Shown here in pieces: positions 17,567 to 26,553 of a DNA stretch of 64,000 nt. The stretch comes from Bradyrhizobium tropiciagri (GTDB lineage: Bacteria > Pseudomonadota > Alphaproteobacteria > Rhizobiales > Xanthobacteraceae). The stretch is from NCBI RefSeq assembly GCF_018130545.1, contig NZ_JAFCKF010000007.1, forward strand, positions 62,001 through 126,000, given 5' to 3'. The notes below the pieces were generated by a model. The model did not search any database. It saw nothing but the letters and a program-made list of their open reading frames with translations, and had not been told where the DNA came from. The stretch's first letter is position 1. Each line of letters opens with the position of its first letter. The position numbers and the translations under genes are program-made.

Positions 17567-18559
17567 ATGAATATCGCGACGATTCCCGATAGCGAATTGA
17601 CGTTCGAAGACCTCGAAGTGCCGCTACGGATAGGCCAAGCCACCTACATTCCAACAGAGGCTTCCACGAAAAAGTTTGCTTATGCTTTAGAGGACGAGTC
17701 TGGCTGGATTCTTGGCGACGGTAGCGATCGTCGGGCTCACCCCGCGTTGTTGTCCAACTATCTTTGGTGGCCGCAAGGGTTTTACATTCAGGACCGCACG
17801 GCGTCCGGACATTTCAACCAACTGTTCGGCAGATTCCCGGCTCTCATTGAGAGGCCTTATCTCCACACTCGCACGAGAGCAATTTTCTTCCGTGCACTAC
17901 GGCTTGACGAGCCTGTGCATGCGGTAGCGGACGTCGTGCAAAAATATGAGAAGCGGAACAAGGATTACATCGTCATTCAGGCGAGTTATTGCAATGCGGA
18001 GGGCGAAAAGCTCGCTGAATACTCACACACGTGCATGATCCGCTCCCGCGCCCCGTTAGGTAATGACCGCCCAGTTGCAAAGACGGCCGACGCGACGTCG
18101 TCTGGGGATGACGCCAGCAAGAATACAAGGGTCGACGAAGCACTCAAGGGTAAATCCCCGACGCAGTTCGACGTTCGCGTGACGCTCGCGAACGCGCGCC
18201 TGTATTCATTGCCGCACGAATCATTCCACACTCACGATTCTCTGGCCGAGAAGGTTGGTTTTCCGCGCGCCGTCCCGCAGGGACTGATGTCATTTGGCTA
18301 CCTCATAAAGCTGTGTACGCAGTATTTCGGGCCCGAATGGGCGAACACCTCAGGGGGCATAGATGTTGCGTTCACGAACATGCTGTTCCGCGACGATCTC
18401 CTGACCGTGGGCGGCGAGGTTATTGCGGCTGAGAGCCTTTCCGATTCAACCGTTAAGGTCACGCTCGCTATTCATGTGGACAACCAGAATGGTCGACGCG
18501 TCGCCGCCGGAGAGGCGTCCGGCGTTCTGCCCTCGGCTGCATTTGCCGACGCTCACTAG
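17567..18559 (+). CDS. MaoC/FAS1-type hydratase (mesaconyl- or methylfumaryl-CoA hydratase-like)
   Basis: The 330-residue protein has an N-terminal FAS1-like dehydratase domain (about 10-160, LLSNYLWWPQGF) and a C-terminal MaoC-like hot-dog domain with FHTHDSLAEKVGFPRAVPQG, which holds the hydratase Asp/His. This two-domain form occurs in 3-methylfumaryl-CoA (mesaconyl-C4-CoA) hydratases and HTD2-like dehydratases. ATG at 17567 (MNIATIPD) is chosen because the earlier in-frame codons overlap operators 5 and 6. It is divergent from TetR A and 28 bases ahead of a nitroreductase gene. Hydration of an unsaturated acyl-CoA would follow the dehydrogenases of the same regulon; the actual substrate is inference. 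Confidence 0.85.
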   Translation: MNIATIPDSELTFEDLEVPLRIGQATYIPTEASTKKFAYALEDESGWILGDGSDRRAHPALLSNYLWWPQGFYIQDRTASGHFNQLFGRFPALIERPYLHTRTRAIFFRALRLDEPVHAVADVVQKYEKRNKDYIVIQASYCNAEGEKLAEYSHTCMIRSRAPLGNDRPVAKTADATSSGDDASKNTRVDEALKGKSPTQFDVRVTLANARLYSLPHESFHTHDSLAEKVGFPRAVPQGLMSFGYLIKLCTQYFGPEWANTSGGIDVAFTNMLFRDDLLTVGGEVIAAESLSDSTVKVTLAIHVDNQNGRRVAAGEASGVLPSAAFADAH

Positions 18560-18587
18560 CCAACCAACGAATATAGGACTGAAGTTT

Positions 18588-19298
18588 ATGAAGACGATTG
18601 CAGCGCCCGCGCCGGAGGTCTATTCCGATCTTGAGCAACTCGAAAGTCTGGTCTCGAATCGTCTGAGCTGCCGGGCCTTCCGCTCTACAGCAGTACCTGA
18701 GGACGTCATCGTCAGGGTCTTGCGGCTCGCGCAGTCCACCGCATCATGGTGCAACAGCCAGCCGTGGCAGATCGCGATCACGCGAGGAGATGGGACCGAG
18801 CGTCTGCGCGATTCGCTGTATCGCGCCGCCGCATCCAATCATGCCGACAAGTGGGACTTCCCGCCGCCCCGCGAATATTTGGGCGTATATCTGGATCGTC
18901 GACGTGAGAGCGGTTTTCAGCTCTACAACGCGCTTGGAATCGCTCGGGGTGACAAAGTTAGATATCACGAACAAATGCTTGAGAATTACCGGTTCTTTGG
19001 AGCTCCCCATCTGGCCGTAATCACCACCGATGAGGCACTTGGCACCTACGGCGCCGTCGATTGCGGTGCCTACGTAGGCAACTTCATGCTTGCGGCAACC
19101 GCATGCGGGCTCGGAACAGTCGCGCAAGCGGCGATCGCGCGGTTTCCTAGTGTCCTGCGGCGCGAGCTCAGCCTGCAGGAGGATCGGCGCGTCGTATGCG
19201 GCATTTCGTTCGGGTATCCGGACCTAGAGCATCCGGCGAACAGCTATCGGACGAGCCGCGCGAATGTCGGTGATGTGGTTCAATGGATCGATAGGTGA
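18588..19298 (+). CDS. Nitroreductase-family FMN oxidoreductase
   Basis: The 236-residue protein shows the nitroreductase FMN-binding start (NRLSCRAFRS and then STASWCNSQPWQI) and the C-terminal GISFGYPDLEHPANSYRTSR region. These enzymes reduce nitro groups, quinones or conjugated double bonds with NAD(P)H, and some act as dehydrogenases. ATG at 18588 gives the normal family length; longer in-frame starts overlap the hydratase gene. It is probably co-transcribed with the hydratase and therefore part of the TetR A regulon. Confidence 0.88.
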   Translation: MKTIAAPAPEVYSDLEQLESLVSNRLSCRAFRSTAVPEDVIVRVLRLAQSTASWCNSQPWQIAITRGDGTERLRDSLYRAAASNHADKWDFPPPREYLGVYLDRRRESGFQLYNALGIARGDKVRYHEQMLENYRFFGAPHLAVITTDEALGTYGAVDCGAYVGNFMLAATACGLGTVAQAAIARFPSVLRRELSLQEDRRVVCGISFGYPDLEHPANSYRTSRANVGDVVQWIDR

Positions 19299-19376
19299 CC
19301 GGAGCGCCGGAGGTAAGACGAACGTCCGTCCGGTCGAAACGCATTGGTCCGACGACTGCTGTTGCGGCGGAATATT

Positions 19377-19395
19377 AGCGCCTTAGCTTGGCGCT
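19377..19395. promoter_or_regulatory. Dyad AGCGCC-N7-GGCGCT upstream of LysR gene
   Basis: Six-base perfect arms separated by seven bases, 65 bases before the LysR start. It could be a LysR binding site or a stem after the nitroreductase gene; there is no T-tract. Weak evidence. Confidence 0.3.
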
Positions 19396-19459
19396 GCACG
19401 GCGCATCGCAAGGAGTCCACGTCGACTTTCGGTAACCGGTTAGATGGACCAGGCATCCA

Positions 19460-20491
19460 ATGAACCTGCGACAGTTGGAATACTTCGTTGCCATTGTGGA
19501 GCTAGGGTCGCTTTCAAAGGCGGCTGAGCGGGTGCACATTGTTCAGCCGGCATTGACGCAACACGTGAAGAATTTGGAAGAAGAGTTTGGCACCCCCCTA
19601 CTTCTTCGTAGCCGGAAGGGCGTTCTGCCGACGGAGGCGGGCCAACGTCTTCTAACAAAGGCGAAGGTGCTGCTCGATCAATTCGAAGCCATTCGAGATT
19701 TCGTGCGCGGAGAGGACGTCGAACCGCATGGAGAGGTGCGCGTCGGAATTCCTACGACGGCCAGTTCTCTCCTTAGCGCCAGGCTGCTCAGAGAAAGCAA
19801 ATTAGCGTACCCGAACATAAAGCTTAGCATCGTCGAACCGATGAGCGGCTTTTTCTTCGACTGGCTGGCGGAAGCGAAAGTAGATATTGCCGTACTTTAC
19901 CGCAGGACTTGGGATCGGAATCTCAAGTTCGATCGCGTCCTTTCCGAAGAGATCTGTCTCGTCGGTCGCAATAACAAGAAACTCGCTGAATTGGCCCCAG
20001 ACGATGCGAGGATAGCGTTTCGGCAAGCATGCGAACTCCCGCTGGTGGTGCCGAACAGAGGCCATGGCTTGCGTGATCTATTGGAAGACCTGGCCAGCAA
20101 GAGCCAATGCCGGCTCAACGTCGTAATGGAAATTGACGCTTACACACCCATGAAAGCATTGGTCGAACAAGGCGTGGGGTTCTGCTTTCTACCGGGGGCG
20201 GCCACTAATGATGAACAAAAACTGGGTCGGCTGACCGCCCGGAACGTGACCGACCCGGAGATCTGGCGCGACGTATATCTTGCTACCCCAACAGATCGTC
20301 CGCTTTCAAGGGCAGCTGAACTGATCCATGGATTGTGTAAGGCGTTATTGATGCAACTCGTGCACGAGAGGAACTGGATCGCGCGAATTGAGACCGCGGA
20401 CGATGATCGCGCATTTGGCGAGGGCTTCTCTGCCGGAGGATCCAATGCGATCGCCGATCCTCCGAGAATTCTACCCTGCTTCGCCGAATAA
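19460..20491 (+). CDS. LysR-family transcriptional regulator
   Basis: The 343-residue protein has a LysR winged helix at residues 1-60 (MNLRQLEYFVAIVELGSLSK, HIVQPALTQHVKNLEEEFG) and a periplasmic-binding-like effector domain from about 90 to 295, similar to NAC/Cbl-type members. The C-terminus is about 30 residues longer than usual. It follows the nitroreductase on the same strand and converges on the SDR that ends the molybdenum hydroxylase operon, so its target is unclear. Its fairly isolated position suggests that it may act elsewhere. Confidence 0.88.
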   Translation: MNLRQLEYFVAIVELGSLSKAAERVHIVQPALTQHVKNLEEEFGTPLLLRSRKGVLPTEAGQRLLTKAKVLLDQFEAIRDFVRGEDVEPHGEVRVGIPTTASSLLSARLLRESKLAYPNIKLSIVEPMSGFFFDWLAEAKVDIAVLYRRTWDRNLKFDRVLSEEICLVGRNNKKLAELAPDDARIAFRQACELPLVVPNRGHGLRDLLEDLASKSQCRLNVVMEIDAYTPMKALVEQGVGFCFLPGAATNDEQKLGRLTARNVTDPEIWRDVYLATPTDRPLSRAAELIHGLCKALLMQLVHERNWIARIETADDDRAFGEGFSAGGSNAIADPPRILPCFAE

Positions 20492-20583
20492 CCCTTTTTT
20501 TCAATGTCGCGCGCCCGATCTACATGGTTGCTGCCGGCAATCGGAGACCCCTTCGAGGAGCTGCCACCTCTGCCGATCGTTCA

Positions 20584-21390
20584 TCACGTACATTGCAGTA
20601 TTGACGACACTCGTTGCCGGAAGTCTTCGACGCGATTGGCATGAGTAAGCACGTAGAGCTGGTTCCTATTGATGGCGTCCAAAACCAAATCCGCGATTTG
20701 TCCTGGATCAAGACCATTCTCCACCTCGTTAACGACTCGCGACCCTCTCCCGACGGCATTTGGGGAAAGGGGCCCACCGAACCGCTCGGGCCGATTGCGG
20801 CCGGCGGTCAGGATTTTCGTACGCACCCAGGACGGGCAAACGACCGTCACACCAATTTCGGCGGCCTCAAGTTCCTCTTTGAGCACCTCGGATAGCCCGA
20901 CAACGGCAAACTTCGACGCGCAGTACGGGCCCGAATAGGCGCTCCCGATCAGTCCAGCCATGGAGGCCGTATTAACAATATGCCCGCCCTGACGATGGGC
21001 TTTCATGTGGGGCAACGCGCAACGAAGACCGTGGATGGTGCCCATCAAATTGACACCAAGAACCCATTCCCAATCGGCATACGGGATTTCCTCGACGAGA
21101 CCCGCCCGAGATACCCCCGCATTGTTACACAATACATGGATGTGCCCGAACCTGTCGATCGTCTCGTCAACTGCCTTACGAACAGAGCCCTCGCTGGTCA
21201 CGTCACATGGGACCCCAATCACCGCTGCACCGTGCCCCTCGAGTGAGCTGCACGCTTGGGAAAGGTCCTCCGTGTTCACGTCGGCGAGTGCCACGTTCAT
21301 TCCCTCGGAGGCAAAACGCCGCGCCAACGCAAATCCGATGCCATTCGCGGCGCCTGTTACGAAGGCAACTTTACCTACCAGATTCTTCAT
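20584..21390 (-). CDS. Short-chain dehydrogenase/reductase
   Basis: The classical SDR of 268 residues has the NAD(P) motif TGAANGIGFA, NNAG at about 90, and the active site YCASK in SGPYCASKFAVVGL. It oxidises or reduces an alcohol/ketone pair. It is the last gene of the operon hydrolase, Mo subunit, Fe-S subunit, FAD subunit, SDR, 40 bases after the FAD subunit, so it probably acts on a product of the hydroxylase or hydrolase. Confidence 0.88.
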   Translation of the reverse strand: MKNLVGKVAFVTGAANGIGFALARRFASEGMNVALADVNTEDLSQACSSLEGHGAAVIGVPCDVTSEGSVRKAVDETIDRFGHIHVLCNNAGVSRAGLVEEIPYADWEWVLGVNLMGTIHGLRCALPHMKAHRQGGHIVNTASMAGLIGSAYSGPYCASKFAVVGLSEVLKEELEAAEIGVTVVCPSWVRTKILTAGRNRPERFGGPLSPNAVGRGSRVVNEVENGLDPGQIADLVLDAINRNQLYVLTHANRVEDFRQRVSSILQCT

Positions 21391-21430
21391 GCGCCTGTTT
21401 CTTACTCCATTGAGGAATTATTGCCTGCTA

Positions 21431-22300
21431 TTATGCGCAAGCGAGGGCTGCCGCTTCACGGACGGCCCGCGCAACGGTCAGCGCGCACAAATGCCGCTTG
21501 GCCTCTTCATCGAGAATAAGATCCCCTTGTATATCCAAGGAGTCGGACAACGCTCGAGCGGCGGCGTCGATTTCCATGTGAGTTAGCGCCGTCCCCTTGA
21601 GCGCGGCTTCCGCTGCGAAGCCACGTTGTGCGGTTTCGCACGGACCTGTAATTCCAATGCGGATCAATGTGCACGAGCGATTTTCGCCAACAGTCACCAG
21701 CACCGCCACCCCAACCATCGCGAGACGTGAGGCCGGATGTGGCACTTTGACATACCGTGCTGCGGTGCGCCCCTTCGGAAGAGGTATTCTGATCTGCGTC
21801 AGAATCTCGTTCGGCCGCAAAGACGTTGTGAGGAGCGAGATAAACCACTCGTCTGCCGGAATGTGGCGAGTCCCCGCAAGGCTCGTGCATACCATGGTCC
21901 AATCCAGAGCGAGCATATTCGCTGGATAGTCCGCCGCCGGATCGGCATAAGCCAGCGAACCACCGATCGTCCCGCGATTTCGAACTTGCGGATCGGCAAT
22001 CACCGAAGCTGCGCCCGCGAGCGAGGGCAGCTCCTGCTGAACAATGCGGGACGATTCCACCTGCCAATGCGTGGTCATCGCGCCAATGACAAGTTCGTCC
22101 CCTTCAAGCGATATCCCGCGCAGGGCCTCGACCTTGCCTAGATCGATCAGATGCGCAGGTTGGACAAGGCGAAGCTTCATGGCTGGGATTAGGCTGTGGC
22201 CTCCCGCCAGGCACTTGGCGTCTTCTCCGAGGGTTTCGATCAGCCGCAGGGCTGCGCTGAGATCGTTTGGCCGATGATACTCAAAACTAGCTGGATACAT
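21431..22300 (-). CDS. Molybdenum hydroxylase FAD subunit (CoxM/KdhM class)
   Basis: The 289-residue medium subunit of a xanthine dehydrogenase-family enzyme binds FAD and passes electrons onward. It has the FAD_binding_5 motifs AGGHSLIPAMKLRL (about 31-44) and TIGGSLAYADPAADYP (about 112-127), and a C-terminal CO_deh_flav_C domain from about 175. It lies nine bases downstream of the Fe-S subunit gene, in the order L, S, M. The order is not the CoxMSL order of true aerobic CO dehydrogenase operons. Confidence 0.92.
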   Translation of the reverse strand: MYPASFEYHRPNDLSAALRLIETLGEDAKCLAGGHSLIPAMKLRLVQPAHLIDLGKVEALRGISLEGDELVIGAMTTHWQVESSRIVQQELPSLAGAASVIADPQVRNRGTIGGSLAYADPAADYPANMLALDWTMVCTSLAGTRHIPADEWFISLLTTSLRPNEILTQIRIPLPKGRTAARYVKVPHPASRLAMVGVAVLVTVGENRSCTLIRIGITGPCETAQRGFAAEAALKGTALTHMEIDAAARALSDSLDIQGDLILDEEAKRHLCALTVARAVREAAALACA

Positions 22301-22309
22301 GTCGGCACT

Positions 22310-22801
22310 CTACTCGTGTTCGGCCTGGAGCTTTGCGGCCTCTGCGATCGCTCGCACAATGCTGGCGTAGCCCGTACAACGGCATATGTTGCCGTCGAGC
22401 TGCTCCCTGATTTGTTCCTCAGTCGGATTTTTGTAACGGTCGATGATCTGGTGCGCGGCCATGACAAAACCGGGAGTGCAGTACCCGCATTGCAGAGCGT
22501 GGTTGTTCACAAATGCCTGTTGAATGAAGTTCAGGCCGGCTTGACTGACCCCTTCGATCGTCACGATCGCACGACCGTCCGCCTGGACGGCAAACATCGT
22601 ACAGGATTTCACGGCCTGGCCGTCCACCAGAATGGTGCATGCTCCACACTGACTTGTATCACATCCAATATGAGTTCCGGTAAGATGAAGATTCTCTCTC
22701 AGAAAATGCACCAGAAGTTGGCGCGACTCGACAACGGCCTCATAATTCCGGCCGTTGACGAACAGTGATAATGCACACTTCCCTGCGACCTGCGTCGTCA
22801 T
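22310..22801 (-). CDS. Molybdenum hydroxylase 2Fe-2S subunit (CoxS class)
   Basis: The 163-residue protein carries two 2Fe-2S clusters. The plant-type set is C47, C52, C55, C67 and the helical set is C105, C108, C140, C142. It transfers electrons from the Mo centre to FAD. ATG at 22801, two bases after the Mo-subunit stop, fits the family length; the longer in-frame start would add 26 residues inside the upstream gene. Confidence 0.94.
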   Translation of the reverse strand: MTTQVAGKCALSLFVNGRNYEAVVESRQLLVHFLRENLHLTGTHIGCDTSQCGACTILVDGQAVKSCTMFAVQADGRAIVTIEGVSQAGLNFIQQAFVNNHALQCGYCTPGFVMAAHQIIDRYKNPTEEQIREQLDGNICRCTGYASIVRAIAEAAKLQAEHE

Positions 22802-22803
22802 GC

Positions 22804-25152
22804 CTAGACCGCCGCCTCCGAGCTGCAAGCAGAGGTCGAGCAAGACTGCGCGCGCAGCACCTTGAGAACCTCGCTCCACGAAACGGGCAACCTTGTTATT
22901 TCCAGCTTACCGTCAAGAGCGTCCTCAACCGCCGCTGCCAAAGCAGCTGGTGGTGAGTTGGGTCCGCTTTCACCCACTGACTTGATCCCGAGAGGATTGT
23001 CGTCAGTCGGAAAGTTGATGTGTTGAAGGGCGAGGTCGGGAACGTCAGCTGCACGTGGCACGTAATAGTCCATAAGTGAACCGCAGAGGGGCTGCCCTTC
23101 CGAATCGTAGAGCATTTGCTCACCCAATCCGATCCCAAGGCCCTGTGCCATGCCGCCACGAATTTGTCCCTCAACGATAGCCGGGTTGAGAGGCTTGCCG
23201 GTGTCATGCACGAAAACATACTTCAGTATCTTGACGCGCCCCGTGTCGCGCTCAATCTCGATAACAACTAGGTTGACCCCGCTCGACCATGTGACCGTGG
23301 GCGGGAAAAATGCTTTGCTCGACGACAAGCCGGCACCATCAAGATCTTGCATCCTGCGATCACGAAGAGAACGTACCGCCAACTCACCGAAGGTCATGAA
23401 CTGCTGGCGGGGGCGCTTGACGCCAACGGTCCCATCCTTGATCTCGACATCCTTTTCATCGCAGTCCAATACCTGAGCCGCGAAGCTCGACATCTTTTTC
23501 TTGAGAGCCAAGCCGGCCAGGTAAATGGCGTTCCCCGCGTTGATCGCTACGCGACTTGCGCCGGTCCCAAAGCCGATGTCCTGGGCATTCGTGTCGCCGC
23601 CCACGATTGTGACGTCAGCAATGGGCATGCTCAAGGTGTCTGCGCATATCTGCGCGAGAGTGGTCTCGTGCCCCTGGCCCTGCGAATTGACCCCAATGAA
23701 CACCGTGGCTTTACCACGCGTATCGATCCTGATGGTTGCCTTCTCGGACGGCCCCATCCCCCCGGCTTCGACATAGCTTGAAATACCGATACCGATGGCG
23801 CGCCCAGTTTTGCGCAGTTCCCGTTGACGTCGGCGCCACTCCCAGTATTCGCCTTGCTCGATTGCAGCGTCCAAGAGAAGGGGAAAATCCAGATTTTTGT
23901 AAGTAATCGGGTTGCCATCGCGATAGATTAACCCGTTCCGATACGGCATTTCTGTCGGCGGGACGATATTTCGCTGACGGATAACAACGGGATCTTCCTC
24001 GAACTCGCGTGCGATCGCATCGAGGACGCGGTCCATCGTGAACACAGCTTCCACGCGCCCCGCGCCTCGGTAAGGGCTGCATGGAACGGTGTTGGTGGCC
24101 ACCGATCTCGCCTCGAATCTCAGGGCCGGAATCTTGTAGTGGGTAGTGAGATGGTTGATCGTGTTCGATGGCAACATGGTCTGGTAGTGATTATAGGCTC
24201 CCACTTCCTTCTTCAGTTTCAGATCAAGCGCCAGAATCCTACCATCGGGCCCCACCGCCACTCGAACGTCATGCCGCTGTCTTCCGCATTGATTCGAGGA
24301 AATCATGTGTTCGAGCCGGGTTTCGATCCATCGGAGCGGCATCCCCAGTTTGAAGGCGGCGATGCCGACGATCATATCCTCCGGCTTCAGGCCTCCCTTC
24401 AGTCCGAAGCCGCCACCGACGTCACGCGCCATGATGCGGACTTGATCGGCCGGAAGAGCGAGCGCTGCGCAGAGATTGTCTCGTATCGAGTAAGGCACCT
24501 GGGTCGTGGACCAGATATTGAGGACTGGTATCGTCCGATCCCAATGCGCGACAATCCCACGGCATTCGATCGCCATCGATTTCAGACTTTGAGTCTCAAA
24601 TGTCTTTTCTATAACGCGATGCGCGATTTCGAACGCCCGCTCAACGTCGCCCACGGCGTATTGCATGCGTGCCACGATGTTGTCGTGCCCGCCATGCACC
24701 TGCGTCGCGTCGGGATCAACCGCGCTTTCCCATGTAACGACCGGCAACACCTCATAATCGATGTCCACCAACTCCGCCGCATCTGCCGCAGCGTAAGGCG
24801 TATCAGCAATAACAGCCGCGATCGGTTCCCCGACATGCGTGATATGCGTACCCAGAATTGGATGTGGAGGACCACTCGTCTTATCGCCATAAGGATTGGA
24901 CGTACTCTGTATGCCTCCAATTGAGGGCAGACTGATCGCATACTCCTTCCATGTGTCATGCTTTATCACCGCCACGACGCCGGCAGACGCAAACGCCCGC
25001 TCGGTATGCACATTTCGTACATGAGCGTGGGCATGAGGGCTGCGAACAAAGGCCACGTACGCCATGCCCGGGAGGGACACATCCTCTACGAACCGCCCCT
25101 GACCGGTGAGGAGCCTTTGATCCTCCTTACGGTGAATTGCTTCCCCAAGCAT
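22804..25152 (-). CDS. Molybdenum hydroxylase large (Mo-cofactor) subunit
   Basis: The 782-residue catalytic subunit has the aldehyde/xanthine dehydrogenase a/b hammerhead domain (about 15-130) and a large Mo-binding region (about 150-760) with DVGGGFGLKGG near 244-254. The loop PYRGAGR at 360-366 is the form II type; the Cys-bearing loop of form I CO dehydrogenase is absent, so this is not a CO dehydrogenase. E728 in GESG is the expected catalytic Glu. The enzyme should hydroxylate a heterocycle or aldehyde with water as oxygen source. It lies 19 bases from the upstream hydrolase gene. Confidence 0.92.
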   Translation of the reverse strand: MLGEAIHRKEDQRLLTGQGRFVEDVSLPGMAYVAFVRSPHAHAHVRNVHTERAFASAGVVAVIKHDTWKEYAISLPSIGGIQSTSNPYGDKTSGPPHPILGTHITHVGEPIAAVIADTPYAAADAAELVDIDYEVLPVVTWESAVDPDATQVHGGHDNIVARMQYAVGDVERAFEIAHRVIEKTFETQSLKSMAIECRGIVAHWDRTIPVLNIWSTTQVPYSIRDNLCAALALPADQVRIMARDVGGGFGLKGGLKPEDMIVGIAAFKLGMPLRWIETRLEHMISSNQCGRQRHDVRVAVGPDGRILALDLKLKKEVGAYNHYQTMLPSNTINHLTTHYKIPALRFEARSVATNTVPCSPYRGAGRVEAVFTMDRVLDAIAREFEEDPVVIRQRNIVPPTEMPYRNGLIYRDGNPITYKNLDFPLLLDAAIEQGEYWEWRRRQRELRKTGRAIGIGISSYVEAGGMGPSEKATIRIDTRGKATVFIGVNSQGQGHETTLAQICADTLSMPIADVTIVGGDTNAQDIGFGTGASRVAINAGNAIYLAGLALKKKMSSFAAQVLDCDEKDVEIKDGTVGVKRPRQQFMTFGELAVRSLRDRRMQDLDGAGLSSSKAFFPPTVTWSSGVNLVVIEIERDTGRVKILKYVFVHDTGKPLNPAIVEGQIRGGMAQGLGIGLGEQMLYDSEGQPLCGSLMDYYVPRAADVPDLALQHINFPTDDNPLGIKSVGESGPNSPPAALAAAVEDALDGKLEITRLPVSWSEVLKVLRAQSCSTSACSSEAAV

Positions 25153-25171
25153 GTCCGCGACCCGATCCGTA

Positions 25172-26224
25172 TTATAGGGTTCGTACGAAGAAGTCAGCCA
25201 TCGCAGGCCGGGCTATATGCGCTCGGTCATGACAGCAATGGCCGGCATCCGGCCAAATCAGCGTTTCGACCTCCCCCTTAGCGTCTGCCAACAGCCGATC
25301 GGCATTGACCATCGGCGTCTGCATGTCCAGCCCGCCATGCACGACCATCATGGGACAGGTAATCTTGTCCGCAAACCCCTTCAGGTTCATGAACTCATAG
25401 AATTTGAGAGCCTCCTCCATCGTCTTGCTGCCGCTGATGTAGAGCAATCCGTCGCGGCTGCTTCCTTTCTTTTCCGCCAGATTGTACAGGCTGTAGAGGA
25501 CACCCCAGCACACCAACGCCTTTAGCCGCGGCTCAACCGCAGCAGCCTTCGGCGCGTAGTAACCACCCATGCTACGCCCGATGATACCAATCCGGCTCGC
25601 GTCGATTTCGGAGCGGGTTTCAAGGTAATCGATAGCTGCGCTCACCGTTCTTTCATAATCCGGCCGCAACCGCATTTGGAATAGCGTTTCACCTTGTCCA
25701 GGACCATCATAGGCGAATGTAGCCAAACCTCGGTCCATACAAAGGTCCGTAAAGTTCAGAAAATCCTCCTTCGTCGTATCGAGCCCTCCGACGCAAATGA
25801 CCACTGGCGGATTGCTTACCCCATGCGGACGGCGGAAATATCCAGCTATATTTATCCCCTCGAATGGCACTTCCACCCGCTCAACAGGGGAACGGAAAAG
25901 AGGAGCGGCCTTCAGAAACGCTGCGTTCTTCTTGTCATGGATGGCCTTCTTCTTTTCGATGTCGTCATAGAAAAGGTATTGCGCGTAGTGATAGTAAATC
26001 GACGCCCTGGCATATTCGGACGAGGCGGTGAGCTTATTCCCTCTGCTCAGCGCATCGTCACCACGCGCCTCGGCTTCGGCGGCGAAGTTCGACCACACCG
26101 ACGGCCAATCTTCCCAGGAGGCGATTTGCTCCTGAATTTTCATGAGGTCGCGATAATGGATCCCGTCTGCAAGAAATCTGTCGATTCGGGCTGAGATAAC
26201 CGCTTTGGGAGATTGATCGCTCAT
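25172..26224 (-). CDS. Alpha/beta hydrolase like 2,6-dihydroxypseudooxynicotine hydrolase
   Basis: The 350-residue protein has an N-terminal helical region (1-115) before the alpha/beta-hydrolase core. Ser218 in GRSMGG, Asp300 in GGLD and His329 in DAGH form the catalytic triad. The segments GGLDTTKED and TFAYDGPGQGE match the FrsA/DUF1100-like class that includes the C-C bond hydrolase of Arthrobacter nicotine breakdown. ATG at 26224 follows GGAGG. It heads the operon with the Mo hydroxylase. In the nicotine pathway a Mo hydroxylase (Kdh) makes the substrate of this hydrolase, so the pairing suggests an analogous pathway. The compound need not be nicotine. Confidence 0.85.
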   Translation of the reverse strand: MSDQSPKAVISARIDRFLADGIHYRDLMKIQEQIASWEDWPSVWSNFAAEAEARGDDALSRGNKLTASSEYARASIYYHYAQYLFYDDIEKKKAIHDKKNAAFLKAAPLFRSPVERVEVPFEGINIAGYFRRPHGVSNPPVVICVGGLDTTKEDFLNFTDLCMDRGLATFAYDGPGQGETLFQMRLRPDYERTVSAAIDYLETRSEIDASRIGIIGRSMGGYYAPKAAAVEPRLKALVCWGVLYSLYNLAEKKGSSRDGLLYISGSKTMEEALKFYEFMNLKGFADKITCPMMVVHGGLDMQTPMVNADRLLADAKGEVETLIWPDAGHCCHDRAHIARPAMADFFVRTL

Positions 26225-26553
26225 CGGGCCTCCAGGACTTATTTTTGGCAGCGGCTTTTGGGCTCGCCGATGAACGGCGGCCTGCTGCAGGTGCTTCAGA
26301 ACAAGTGGCGGTGTAATAGAAAACGGGGGGCTTGGATAATCGTATCTCGAAATAGTCGCCATCTCTTTTGGCGATACCCTCAAGATGAACGTAGACAGCG
26401 AGGCGCCCCAGCCGATCTCCCGTCTGCAAATGGAGGCATGCACTCGGAATTAGACTGGTCCGACAGACCGCGGCAACCTCCCGAATTTTAGCGCGCGGCT
26501 GCTTTCCATCGCCGAAGAATCGCGCCATCCGGTTCTGTAACGGCTCTGGCTCA
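26225..26553. other. Intergenic region upstream of the hydrolase/Mo-hydroxylase operon
   Basis: These 329 bases lie between the hydrolase start and the end of the MarR gene on the same strand. They should contain the operon promoter. I saw no gene and no clear palindrome. Confidence 0.4.

Noticed and set aside
24139-24924. 261-codon plus-strand frame over the Mo subunit
   Set aside because: Antisense to a conserved catalytic subunit and without domain signs.
22804-25152. Aerobic CO dehydrogenase (coxL)
   Set aside because: The active loop is PYRGAGR and lacks the Cys of form I, and the gene order is L-S-M. A different hydroxylase is more likely.
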